DNA from: Bemisia tabaci
Taxonomy: Eukaryota > Arthropoda > Insecta > Hemiptera > Aleyrodidae
DNA: 64,000 nt
Assembly: GCF_918797505.1 (NCBI RefSeq)
Contig: NC_092796.1
Span: 62,278,851-62,342,850, forward strand
Direction of reading: 5' to 3'
The notes below the pieces were generated by a model. The model was not told where the DNA came from. It saw nothing but the letters and a program-made list of their open reading frames with translations, and made no database searches. This document shows, one piece after another, positions 24,954 through 36,300 of the stretch (the stretch's first letter is position 1; each line of letters starts with the position of its first letter). The position numbers were made by a program, and so were the translations under genes.

Positions 24954-26920
24954 TCATTTGGTCCAGCTGACTTTGGGTATATCAAAGTGCTCTGTTAAAC
25001 TGTCCAAATGTTGATTAAATTTCTCCACTCGCTGTTTGTGAGTTGTCGATGCTAGCTGCAAAATCCGCTCCTTTTTCTGAAACAGTCAAAATAATTTCCG
25101 ATGTCAATATTTAGGTAATTAATTCTTTATATTAAATATCCTCATATATAAAAAATAAAATAATAGATTCACACTTTAACTCTATTTTTTTAAGAAAAAA
25201 TTCAAAATTTATGGATTTGCAAAATACCATTAGGACATTCATTTTTCAAAATACCAGTTAATCTCATTCGGTAGGTACTGAGACACAAGTGATGGAAAAT
25301 CTCCATGATAACATATGTATTGCTATTGTCGTTTTCAAGACCGAGCAAAGAATTTACAAAATTGTTCATTTATGAATAATGTAAAGCTTCCATGGATAAA
25401 ATCATTCCCAAGTATGCCTTAATCTAATGATTAAATCTGATTTTTGCGACTGCATCATGCTCTTGCTAAACATTATTGCCTATTAATGCTTAGAAGTAAT
25501 GTCTCAATATAGAATGTCAAACCCTACTTTTTACATTTGAGCAATGAAATATCTGAATACATACCATTTTCTCTTGCTGCTTCATAAAAGCCAACTCAGC
25601 CTTGGTTAATTTCATTTCATTTTTTGGTTTTTCAGTTTCTTTTGAGGCATTGGTGACCTGTTTTACTATTTCTTTTTCTCGTTGCTTCTCCTTTTTCTTC
25701 CTGAAAGATAACAAAATACAGAATAAGTAGGGGGAAAATATGGAACTATGACGGTGTGAATAGTTCATTGGAAGCTGAGCTTACAAGATTTGTCATGGTT
25801 AATTTTAAGTAACTGTAATTTAGCCTTCAAGTAATGGTAAGAATTAATATTCATTTTACATTACAGGTTTTCTACTGCGAGAATAGCCTCTCGCAAACAA
25901 CACATTCAGACTTTCACTGGTCATAGCAACCTATGTTCTGGGTAAAGACTAATTTTTTGCAGCAAGTGATGTAAGTATATGTCAAGCAATTTACAGATCA
26001 TCCGAGTTAGGGGCAAGTTGAGTTCAAACCTTACATACATTGAGAGTGTGCCTGCATTCATCTGACATGATTGAAAAAAATTGAGTTCTTTAGAGCCAAC
26101 ACCAAAGTAAGCTATCAGTAAACCTATAAGACTCAATTCGAATCTTCTATTGGCTTAACGCAAAGTTACAGTCCCATCAACCTCTCGTGACTGTTGAGCA
26201 TTCAGTAGAAATGTTGCGTGTTCCTAAGTGAACACACGAGACATCAGGTAATTCAAATGGTCTAACAACCCGACTGCTCGACATCAGATAAGTCCATTTC
26301 CAAACGGTACCAGACAGTTCACTTTGACAACACACCTTCTCATTCCAGCAGCCTGATTGTTGAAATATTTTGTTGGTTGGGACGGCATAGATGACATAGG
26401 TTAAAAGGCGGAGCATGATTGGTCCGCTAGGTCTTATGGCTGCTTTGTCGTGCCTATGTCAGGTGGAATGGACAACACACTGTTAGAAACTTACGAGGTG
26501 CCATTAGCTTGTCGCGAGTTCAACCTGTCATAGGTACGACAAAGCAGCGATAAGACACAGCCAACCAATCACACTCCGCCTTTTAACCTATGTCATCTAT
26601 GTAGTCCCAACAAACAAAAAATTTCAACAGTCAGGCTGCAGTTTAACTTGATGATTTGAAATCCTGCAAAGCCCAATATGGCAGTGTGTACTGTCAGTAC
26701 CAGCAAAAGGGATACACCAGATATTTAACTTGAGGCTGTATTAGATGTAACATAATAAATGGTAAATTTTCAATTTAAAGAAATAGAGTGCTTGTAAGAT
26801 GGAATGTTATAACATTCCATCAGTTCAGCGGAGCTAGTCCATCACTTACTTTTTTCCGGAAGAAACGTCCTTCTTCAGTTTGAGGGGGCCCTTAGCGAAC
26901 TGCTCATAATCTGATGACAT
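24954..26920 (-). CDS. FAM32A: FAM32A-like spliceosome-associated protein
   Basis: Three minus-strand exons: 26920-26850, 25700-25565, 25076-24954 (71, 136 and 123 nt; 109 residues, human FAM32A 112). The N-terminus [12 protein letters not shown] matches the family's YEQVQKGPLKLK. A Lys/Glu-rich linker follows, and the C-terminus ends [19 protein letters not shown] then [10 protein letters not shown], nearly identical to the vertebrate protein. FAM32A is a small nuclear protein seen in the human catalytic spliceosome near exon ligation; that role is from the family, not from this sequence. Donors are GTAAGT and GTATGT. Intron 1 contains a foldback element (26348-26639). The gene is convergent with TUBGCP6. 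A possible minus-strand AATAAA lies in the T-rich stretch at about 24750-24757. Confidence 0.93.
26348..26639. mobile_element. Foldback element in FAM32A intron 1
   Basis: Arms 26348-26463 and 26525-26639 are inverted copies (GCAGCCTGATTGTTGAAAT against ATTTCAACAGTCAGGCTGC; GATGACATAGGTTAAAAGGC against GCCTTTTAACCTATGTCATC) around a 60-base loop. Non-coding. Confidence 0.8.
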
Positions 26921-27190
26921 TTCAAATTCTTAATGAGCACATAGAATTAATTTGTAAAGATTGAAAATCACTGATACCAAGGGTATGAACAATTAATACG
27001 ATTTCTTACAATTTCCCACAATTTCCTTAAATATGTTGTTTTGTTTGAATCAGAGGTTAAGTTTCTGTATTTACGTTTTGAAACGCTCTCTTTCGAGCAC
27101 TCACTGAACTAATTTCCAGCTAAAACTAGCGGGAAATTCAAAACTCAGCGGGAAGACCTGAAAAGACGCGCCAATGACAAAGTGTCCGCG
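26921..27190 (-). promoter_or_regulatory. FAM32A upstream region with two E2F-like words
   Basis: The region directly upstream of the FAM32A start contains GCGGGAAA at 27129-27136 (TTTCCCGC on the minus strand, an exact TTTSSCGC match) and a second, weaker GCGGGAAG about 20 bases on. The position suits a promoter; function is inferred. Confidence 0.35.
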
Positions 27191-27636
27191 TTCCTGCCCC
27201 CTCCCTGCGTTGGTTTATTCATAGTTGCTCAAACCTTTGCAAACTACACCAGGTTATTTTTCATATTCACTGCTGTCACCAGCTTTGCTGGGTTGCTTAA
27301 GCTAAACAATGCTCTAGGTAAGCTGTTTGTTAAGACGGGTGGTGGTTTTTTTCCCCCTTGGGTGCCTACGGACTAGGATACCTGTTTTAGGAACCGAGTA
27401 TCTACAAAGGTTTAATTATTATTATTATCACAATAACAGCAGTCCTCTGATGTCTCTATGTATTTCCTCACTAAAATGCCCTGGTTTTTTAGGGTCTCTC
27501 CTGACCACCATGATAAGGAAAACTATCACAGCCCCTCTTATACGATAAAATCGAGGCAAGAAACAGTGAGGGTCTTCTGTAAATTAAGAGCTTTGATTAT
27601 AGTATACTATAGTATAATATAGGCGATAATATAATA

Positions 27637-28139
27637 TGGAGATGTTGCATGTATGTGAGGAATTTGCGATTTGACTGTTGATTCTTATGTAAAAGTTCGC
27701 GAGAAACACGATGATCCCTCTGGTTTTCTCAAGCTCAAAAACGGCTCTCAAGTTGAGGCCAAAATGCGGAGGGGATATCCCACGCAATCCTGAGAGTCCA
27801 CGTCTACATCAAAACAAACTCTCCATGCCAAAGATAGGGTGCTAAGCTAATACATTAGCAGGGATGCCGTGTTTTCAGTTTTAGAGTCCCCAAATAAAGT
27901 GGCAGCCCTGTCAATGTATTAGCTCCCTATCTTTGCATGGAGAGTTTGTTTTGATGTAGAGGTGGACTCTCAGAATAGCGTGGGATATCTCCTCCATTTT
28001 GGCCTCAACTCGAGAGCTTTTTTTGAGCTTGGGAGTTAATTTCAGAGAAAACCAGTGGCCGCAACATCGTGTTTCTCGCGAACTTTTACATAAGAGTCAA
28101 CGGTCAAATCGCAAATTCCTCACACATGCAACATCTCCA
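27637..28139. mobile_element. Foldback element upstream of FAM32A
   Basis: Arms of about 230 bases (27637-27868 and 27900-28139) pair along their length, for example GTTCGCGAGAAACACGATG with CATCGTGTTTCTCGCGAAC and TACATCAAAACAAACTCTCC with GGAGAGTTTGTTTTGATGTA. The loop is about 31 bases. Non-coding. Confidence 0.8.
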
Positions 28140-28215
28140 TTCACTGTATGACATTGTTATTTGCGGATGGCTCAACATGATCGTGTGAATGGGCTACTAT
28201 CTGACTTACTATCTG

Positions 28216-28474
28216 TCTGGCGGTGAAACCACCAGGCCACATGTTCGTTTGCGGTGTTTAAAAACCTCTGCTCCCATTTTACTTTTGTAAAGGAAAACAA
28301 GCCAATATCATTCCTTGAAGTTTTCACAGATTTTTTTTCACTCAAATAAGAAAAATCACGGATGTTTTCAAGAATTGACGTTGAAAAGTTTTTCATTTTA
28401 AAAATATAGTATGAAAGGAGTCTGTGACGTTGCAAACCGAGATACGGAGTCTGGTACTTTCACCGTCGATATGT
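28216..28474. mobile_element. CGACGGTGAAA-family MITE
   Basis: Ends GGCGGTGAAACCACCAGGCC and GGTACTTTCACCGTCGATAT. The interior has GTGACGTTGCAAACCGAGAT. Same orientation as the 19.6-kb copy. Confidence 0.65.
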
Positions 28475-31400
28475 TTTTTCTGAAGGTATTGATCATGATC
28501 GAATATCTCTGATTATTTGAGTTTTTTAAACCAATATAACAGAATCTTCATATTTTTCATGGTTTTCCTCGTTTAGAGTGAAAAAGTTCTCAATATTTGA
28601 TCACGATTTCTGCGAAAAAAAGCATTAAATTATAGACCTGTCCCCCAAAATTCTCTCAACAAATCCCCGCCCTTTTACGTTTCCTCCGATTGAAACACTT
28701 TCAATTTTTCAAGTTTTCCCTGACCCTCTCCCTGTCGTAATGCGTTCGTAACAGCCCTTGCTTCCTCCCTGCAACGCACCCGTACTTATCGTGAGCTCAG
28801 AATCGCCTTCCTTTAGAGCATAGGCCGATCCGGGGGGGGGGGGGGGGAGCTTAGGGGGTATACGGCCCTCCCCCCTCCCCCGTTCTGGTGAAGACGAGCG
28901 GCGCTGGTAGACAAGTTGACGATGGCATGTCTGCGTCATGGTCACTGCGAAAGGAGCCGAGGAAAAGGCGGAAGGGTCGAATGAATTTGAGCGATTCATG
29001 CTGATTTGCATGATCCGCCACGACGACCGATGACGAGGCGCCGCACAACGGCGCGAGTCAGTCGGAGGAGTCGAACGCGATGTTAACAATTTAAAAGCTT
29101 ATATTTTCGTAAATTACAAGTTAAAAAGTGATGCTTATCGTATAAGCACCTTACAGAAACACCTATTAAAATTTATAACTTGAGAAAATAAACATTAGAA
29201 TTTACAGGTTTGGTTGGACCGCGTTAAAGCAAAAATGAACCAAGCCACATCAGCTATTGTCAAATTTAACTGTGCAGCTCAATTTTTTACAGGATCTTTG
29301 TTGTGCTTATTGTAGTGCAAATTTCAGGGCATTTCCTGCATAGCACGAAGCAAATTCCTTAAACTTTTCAAAGGAATCCACACAAACGTTCTCTTGTAAA
29401 AAATTGATTTGCACCGTTATATTTGGCAATAACTCATGTGGAACAGCTTGATGTGTTCCTTTCCAAATATTGAGTTTTTAGCCGATTTTTTCTTTGATAA
29501 TATATAAACTCAGGCACCATGCTTTAAAAAACCGTGTGCAAGAGAATGTTTATTTAAAAATTACCTTACACTGTGTTAATAGCAAACGTTTCGGCCATGA
29601 CAAATGAACTGATAAATTTTTAAATGAACGTTTTCTTGCACATTTTTCTTAAGCATGGTAAGAGTAGTGAAAAATCCAATAATTTTGTTAAAGCTTTCAT
29701 GTCCGACCTCGTTCCACTGTACGCGTCAAGAGCGAGACGCGTATTTCGCTGGAGCAAGGCAACTATATCAAGGTCGCGCGTGAAGAGCTCCCAAAATTCA
29801 AATGGACGTATTCAAATCAAAAGAGTGAGTACATAGCTATGGCGAGATGGGTCCTTCTCCCTCGGTCCTGCCATGTATGCATTGTATTGGGGCCCAGGGC
29901 CCAGGCCAGGATGCCGATAATTCCTTTTGATTTCCACGTGTCTGCGTCCCGCCAGACTTGCTCCGAAATCAATTATCATGTACCTACCGGTCGGTTCAGA
30001 GCAGCCAATTTTAGGACCCCGTCGCAAACGGCTCAAAATCCAGTGCTCAAATTGAAGATGGCCGGATGGTGGGATTCAGGAGTCACTTATATTCCTCAAC
30101 AAGGAGGAGAGTGCGACGGAGAAGAGGTGGACACATTTAACAAGAGCAGGAGTGGAGGAATAAGAATAATGATTAGGAGAAGACTAGGGGGTCTACTACC
30201 TGGCCGCTACGTGGCCCTACCCCCGGGGCGCCTAAGGCCCCCAAAAGCCGCCTCGCGCCCAGCGAAATCCTCGATTTCAAGGATTCCGCTCGTGATGATC
30301 GCTTAAAATGATTTGCTCATTATAATGAGTAAATCATTTTAATTGAATAACAAAACAACGTTTCAAAGAGAAATTTCCCGCCAAACTTCTTAATGAATGT
30401 TTCCTGACTCTAAATGTTGATTCCTTTTTTGGAAGTCGACCTTGACAGGGCCACGTATAGCTTTCCATGACTAAGCAAAGGCTCTGAAAGTAAAGGCCCA
30501 AACTATTAAAACTCTGACCTTTGAACTCCCCTTCCTCACTCCTACCCATCGACCGTCATACTCCCCTTCCTTACTCTGTCCATCGAGCGTCTTAAAAATG
30601 ATTTCATTAGAATATAGAGAATTGAAAAAAATGAAAGTGGAATGAGAAGGAGAGGAGAAATAGGAAGATGGTGAAATGGGAAATTTGGGGACTTGAAACG
30701 CAATGTTGACACTTACCGAGACAATGTACGTTGAGGCAAAGCTAGGGAAAATTTGCTCATTTCGCCGGAAAATCGTATGACCTTTGAACTGACGTACTTC
30801 GGGGTCCGCCCCCCCCTTAAAATTAGTTTGAAGTGATTTCTGTGATTTTCACATAATAGTGCTTACAAGTTAGTAAATTTTCCCGTTTTCTTGTTTTCGA
30901 CACGATAATTTGAGCCAGGTTACGATTTTTTTTTTTAAAAATAGGTCAAATTTGACCTTTGACCATAACTCGGTCAAAAATTAAGATATTAATCTGCAAT
31001 TTACGCCAAAATCCTTAGTTTTTCATGTTCTTTCCAATGATGTATCACAAGGTAAGGTCTACCGTTTGAAAAAAGTACGCCCCCTTGAGGGAAGGGCAAA
31101 AATGTTGACCCCCCCCCCCCTTAAAGATAATCCCATTTGAGACAGATACATTCCCAAATTTTCGTTTTTCTATCTCTAACCGTTCAAAAGCAACCGGAAG
31201 GGGGGCTGCGGACTTTTGGGACACCCTGTATAGAGAAGGTAGGCGTGACCCGAAATACGTCCTTTTATAATTTTTTCGAAGTTGAGCGCTTTTCGAAGCA
31301 AACGATTAATGCTCACGCCGTCGCGCCAAAAGAAGTATACCTACGGTAAACTTGCTACGGGAAAAACCCCGACTGCGAAAGTTGCTCTTAGAATAGTACG

Positions 31401-31795
31401 TACGTAATGAGTGACAATGAGTTCTGCCCATCTTCTTGCGCAATTGACTTTCCATTCGAGAATGTTCACTTTGAATTTCGTTCAAGAACTCGTTTTCATT
31501 ATGAAAATTAGCCTCAAATGACCGGGCGAAAATGTACGTTTATTCAATTGGCTGTACGTTTATTCAATTGGCTGCTCACCGTGGGCCACTTACCGTCGAA
31601 ATCTGGACATTATAAACCATCAGGAAATCCAAAGTGTCGGTACATAAAATATCAAGTGACAGTTCCATGAGTTTAACGAAAGTAGATTTGAGTGAATTTC
31701 CAGAAGGGATCGCGTCAGGAATGAGACGGCAAGGGAGATCATTGATGCCAAACAGACCATCGTGCATTACATAATGGCGAAACGGCCCATTTGGT
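28475..31795. other. Intergenic, no supported gene
   Basis: Includes a G-run with a CpG-rich stretch (28700-29080) and a GC-rich stretch (29830-30300). At 31217-31231 is TGGGACACCCTGTAT, a word I recall from the ends of insect interspersed repeats. A 20-base tandem pair (TGTACGTTTATTCAATTGGC) is at 31533-31572. Open frames in the GC-rich parts lack protein-like features. Confidence 0.4.
30305..30341. repeat. Short near-perfect palindrome
   Basis: AAAATGATTTGCTCATTA is followed directly by its complement with one changed pair. It could form an 18-bp hairpin. No gene adjoins it, so it is not called a terminator. Confidence 0.4.
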
Positions 31796-32030
31796 ATGGT
31801 ATCATTCAGAGAAGGACAGGAGACAGGTTGCCGAAAGAAGATCCTTGATCGGGTTCCTCATGGGAGAGGGCGTAGAGGACGCCCAATGAGAGGTTGGAGG
31901 GACGGGATTGAGGCAGAAATGTTAAGGTGCTCAATGCCCGAAGGATCATACTTCGACAGAGGGAAGTGGAGCTGAGGTGTCGTAGAGCGCCAAGGAGTCC
32001 TATAAAGCGACTTGTATGTATGTAGATTTG
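31796..32030 (+). mobile_element. LINE 3'-end fragment
   Basis: In one plus frame: RLPKKILDRVPHGRGRRGRP, then GWRDGIEAEMLRCSMPE. This aligns with RLPKQVLDWVPPGKRRRGRP, then GWRQGVDEKMLRCQLPD, of the LINE at 52.6-53.4 kb. The 3' ends also match (TATAAAGCGACTT against GTAAAGCGACTT). An internal stop is present, so it is a second, shorter, dead copy of the same family. Confidence 0.7.
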
Positions 32031-33332
32031 AGTCGATGGAAGCAAAGTCAAGAAAATTAATCCTTTTCACATAGATCGTGAGATTACAAAACTTAGTATC
32101 TAAATTTCAGTTTTTTAGAGTATTTTTTTATTTTTATTTATTTTTTTTTTGGTAAAAAAACTACCTACAAAAACAACAGATATTTTAAAAAGTCGCATTC
32201 AAGGCACTTACGCGGTTTTTTTTTACTTTCACCATCGTTACTTGGAGCAAAATTTTACAGCAACAAGCAACACAACACGCAGATTATTGAAGCATCACCC
32301 AGTCAAGCAATTGAGTCGCCCAGACGTTTCGAGCTCGCGTGAAGTGCGACACAAACCACGCCTTTTCTGGACCGGTTTCAATTCTCTGCTAGAAACAACA
32401 CCACTGTGCGACCATAAATTTTTAAATTCATGCCACGATCAATACTCAGGACGCAGGAGCAATTAGCAATTTTTTTTGCACCCAGTTTTCCTGAAATTGG
32501 GGGATCTCATCGAATAATCCGAGCCCTCAGCAGTTATGAACCAGTTGAAATTCTTCAATTTGCCACGGCAGCCACTGTTCTGCCAGTCCTCCTAGTTACC
32601 ATCAATTTTAAAAGAGCATTCATTTTTGTGTATATAATTGGTGCATCGATTTTAGTTTGATCTGAATTAGGGAGTTTTCAGTAAGTATTAATCGTTCTTT
32701 ATCGTTTACAATCAAATTGTTAGTGACTTATGGAAAGTCGAAAAAAGTGTACCTCCAATCCAGAGGTTTACTAAATTTCCAATATAGATTGGCTCAGACA
32801 TCGTAGACAGACAGGCAAGTATAAAAATTTCGATGAATATTGATTCATTTCTACCGATTCCACCGAGAAAGTTTGATAGTGGACATTCAGAATGTCGAAT
32901 CGGACCTGAGCAGTAGCATGATTCTGTAAAATGTCAAGAAATGAAATTGCCCCGTTTATTTGTATTTTAAAAATATGACTAAAGCTGAATTTTTGCAACA
33001 TTGCGTTTAAGGCACGTGTTCAGAGGACAGCCATCGTTTTGCTAGCATGCTTTCGGAGATAGTTCTTGATTTTTTCTCTAGCGCGTTAAACATTGGGGAG
33101 CGGGAGAGCCGTGCAGTTAAAAGGTGCGGTAAGAAAAGCGCCTTCAATATTTCATTAGGCAAAAAGATAAGCAGCAGGACTCGAGTTAAGAAGGATCAAC
33201 CTGTCGGTTTCAGAATTGTCTATATTCGTCGCTGACCATATCGCTGATTCCCATGCCTCTCTTTTCATGCATGAATAATAGTGCCACCTCTTTTCTTATG
33301 GGTTCACAGGTGACAGGGAGCATTTATTTATA
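32000..33332 (+). other. Region upstream of AGPAT start
   Basis: No coding gene is seen here. TTCACAG at 33303-33309, just before the start codon at 33333, could be an acceptor for an upstream non-coding exon. Open stretches near 32149-32466 and 33047-33235 lack recognisable homology and may be 5' UTR or chance. Confidence 0.25.
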
Positions 33333-36300
33333 ATGGCCCTCCTCGCTGGTGGAATACTGAGTGGTACTATCTTGATAACTGCATTGGTTAATGCTGTCAT
33401 AAATGCAAGTAAGACGTTCCGCTACTATTTCAAATTTGTCTCATTCGTACTCGGAATGGCTTTTTTCTCTGCTCTCTTCCTCCCGATAATGTTGCTTCAA
33501 CCTCGAGGCTGGAAGAATGGTCTGTAAGTATTTAATAAAAAAATCATCAGGAAATATAACTTTTATTTGCTTTTATTTCGGATCAAAAATTTGAAATTTC
33601 ATCTCAAGTGGCAAAAGTCGTGAGCTTTACATTCTGAGTATTTTTGGCAGAGAAATGTCCCCAAAAATTCACACCATCTTATAAAATATGAGCAGTTTTT
33701 TTATAGATAAAAAGGAATCAGGAACTTGTAATTCTGGATATGAAACAATTCGTAGAGAAAATCATTCACTTGTGTTTTGTATTTTTGAACCTTAACCCAT
33801 AGATGCCCAACACTTCTTCTATGCGTCAAGTATTTAACTCGTATCGAAATCCATTGATTTTGATTGTTTTTGAAGTATTATATATTTGTTATTTCTATGT
33901 TTTGGAGGGTAAGAAATACTTTTTTGAAATAGTCACCTTCGTGGAATCATACTGCATCATATTGACGTTTTCTTGCCACTCCTCATCCACCATATGTAAC
34001 TCGCCTCCAGGAGATACAGTCGGATCAATTTGACCCGGCTTGAGATTACTAGGGGTAGTTGAAAAGAAAAAAAATCCTAGACAAATCACAACTCTCCCCA
34101 AAATACCTACCAAATTTTAGACGTTTGCCCTTTAAGACGCGCGAGAGACTTTTACACATTTTTTCTTTCTTTTTTTCCTTTTTCTTTTTCTTAGTTCAAA
34201 ATCATTATTATTTGGACATATCATAGCATATTTTTAGGAAACTTCACATTACTTTTCTCAAATTTCAAAAATAAGAAACACTCTAACAATGACGGCGCAA
34301 AGATACGACTATTTTTGCTTGATGGATGTCCATGTTGCATCTGCAAAATTGAAGGCGCCATGGCGCGAGGCGTGAATTTGCAACGCTTCGATCTATGCTG
34401 CTAATGAGGTGTCGCTTGAATTACATAGTGAGAAAACTTATAAGTTGAGGCCCAATTACAACTCTCTTATCTTCGCCAGTGTTGTTCACGTAGCCCTAAC
34501 AGCACCACTACAAATAAAACAAAAGGAATCAACACAACATGGGAATAAAGTCAGGGAAAGGACGCGCGTTGATAACGGCGTAGAGATACAACTATTCATG
34601 CTTAGTGGATGTCAGTGTTGCATCTGCAAAATTGAAGGCGCGATGGCGCGAGGCGTGAACTTGAACTGCCTTGCTCTATGCTGCCAATGAGGTATCGCTC
34701 GGTATCAAGAAGGAGTAATTAATCAAGTTTGATGGTTTCCTCCACATAGCGGGGGTTGCGGAAGGTGTGAGTGGGGGATGGAAGAGGGTTTACTGTATTA
34801 CCCCTCTCTTGAAAAATCTCAGGATATTCAGTCATTAATTTTCATAATTATTATCTTATTGTGCCGTGATTGAGTCCCTAATGTTTGATTAATTACTCTG
34901 AGACGAGACAAGCAAAGCTTATGGGTTTTTAGCCTACCCGTAACAAAATACTAATGGAAAAACAATGGTCTGAAGAGGAAAGCACTCTCTTTCAAGAAAT
35001 CTCTTTTTAGTGGATGGAAAGCAAAATACGGAAGATATAAAGAGAAATAAGACGCGTCATTACTTTTAAAAAGTCCCATTGTACTATTTATTCCGTTTTT
35101 TTCGAAATAATTTTGCTGTAATAATACATTTGAGCCTCTCTATTGCTTTTTAGAAAAACTTCATGGGCAATCCGACTTGTATCGAGGTTGGTTGGTGTAA
35201 GGTGGAAAATTCGCGGGTATGAAAATATCGTCAACGACAGCGGATCAGTTGTTCTGATCAATCATCAGAGTGCGATAGATTTAGTTGGTAAGTCAGTATT
35301 CTCATTGGTAGGTAAACACTCTTTCCAGTTTTCCAGCGATTTTGGATCAGTTGTTCTGATCAATCATCAGAGTGCGATAGATTTAGTTGGTAAGTCAGTA
35401 TTCTCATTGGTAGGTAAACACTCTCTCCAGTTTTCCAGCTATTTTACTGCTAACTCAGGAAATTAACTCCAATAAATCTAAAAATTGCTGCGCTTTAGTC
35501 TTTGCTTTGGGAAGAAAAAAAGACTACATTGTTCAATTGATATTAGGAGCCGAATAAAACAGAGTGCCTTCTCTCCTCCGTGCAAAGATTGACAAATAAG
35601 TTAAAGGGAAAATGGAGCCATTTTATTGCGGTTGAACTGGGTGGTATGATGAACTAAGGGGAGAATGATGGACAAACCATAGGGTCTCTAGTGGGTTACC
35701 GTTCGTTAGTCTATTACTTACATATTTTGTCTTTTGTAACCATCCGCTTCCACCAATACGATCACTCCATTATCCCTTTGTCTCTCTCGTTCATTGCTTT
35801 GTGAATCAATTTCAACAATCACCTTGCCGGGCGTACTTAAAGATATGCCATTCTAGCCGAAGACATTCAAACGTCGCAAAATTTCCTTGAACAAATACGA
35901 ATTTCCGAGGAAAATGGTGAATATTTTTCCTCCGGTTTTTCAAAGAATCTTATCCGCACTTTGATAAATGGTATCTAATAAAAATATTAATAACTTTCGC
36001 TAAATATAAATTTAACACCGGGAGGAACGTTTTCAACCTTTAAATGTTCATACTGTGGTTTATTCAACACGACAGAACAGTTGCACAGTGTTCGATCAAT
36101 GCTGTGAGGCTATAGATGTTGGTGCTAATGCCTGGATGCAACTATTCGTGTTCGAGGGATTCCCTCGTTGCATATCCAGACCGTTGAAGGCGCTTTGGGC
36201 TGTTTTGCCCGTTGAGCGAAGCAAGCGGTGTCACGCCGAACAAAGGATCGAATCAATTAGAGAGGTCAGACATGAAATTTTGGATTAAAACCGCAAATTT

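Noticed and set aside
28709..29089. Minus-strand 126-residue open frame
   Set aside because: It crosses a G homopolymer, is compositionally biased (Pro, Ser, Arg) and has no domain. It is explained by CpG-rich sequence with few stop codons.
29839..30306. Plus-strand 155-residue open frame
   Set aside because: GC-rich repeat-like sequence, no recognisable family, no splice context.
35366..35389. Second AGPAT motif copy as a separate mutually exclusive exon
   Set aside because: The TTTTCCAG upstream of copy 2 would put the copy out of phase and hit a stop. Only alternative donor use stays in frame.
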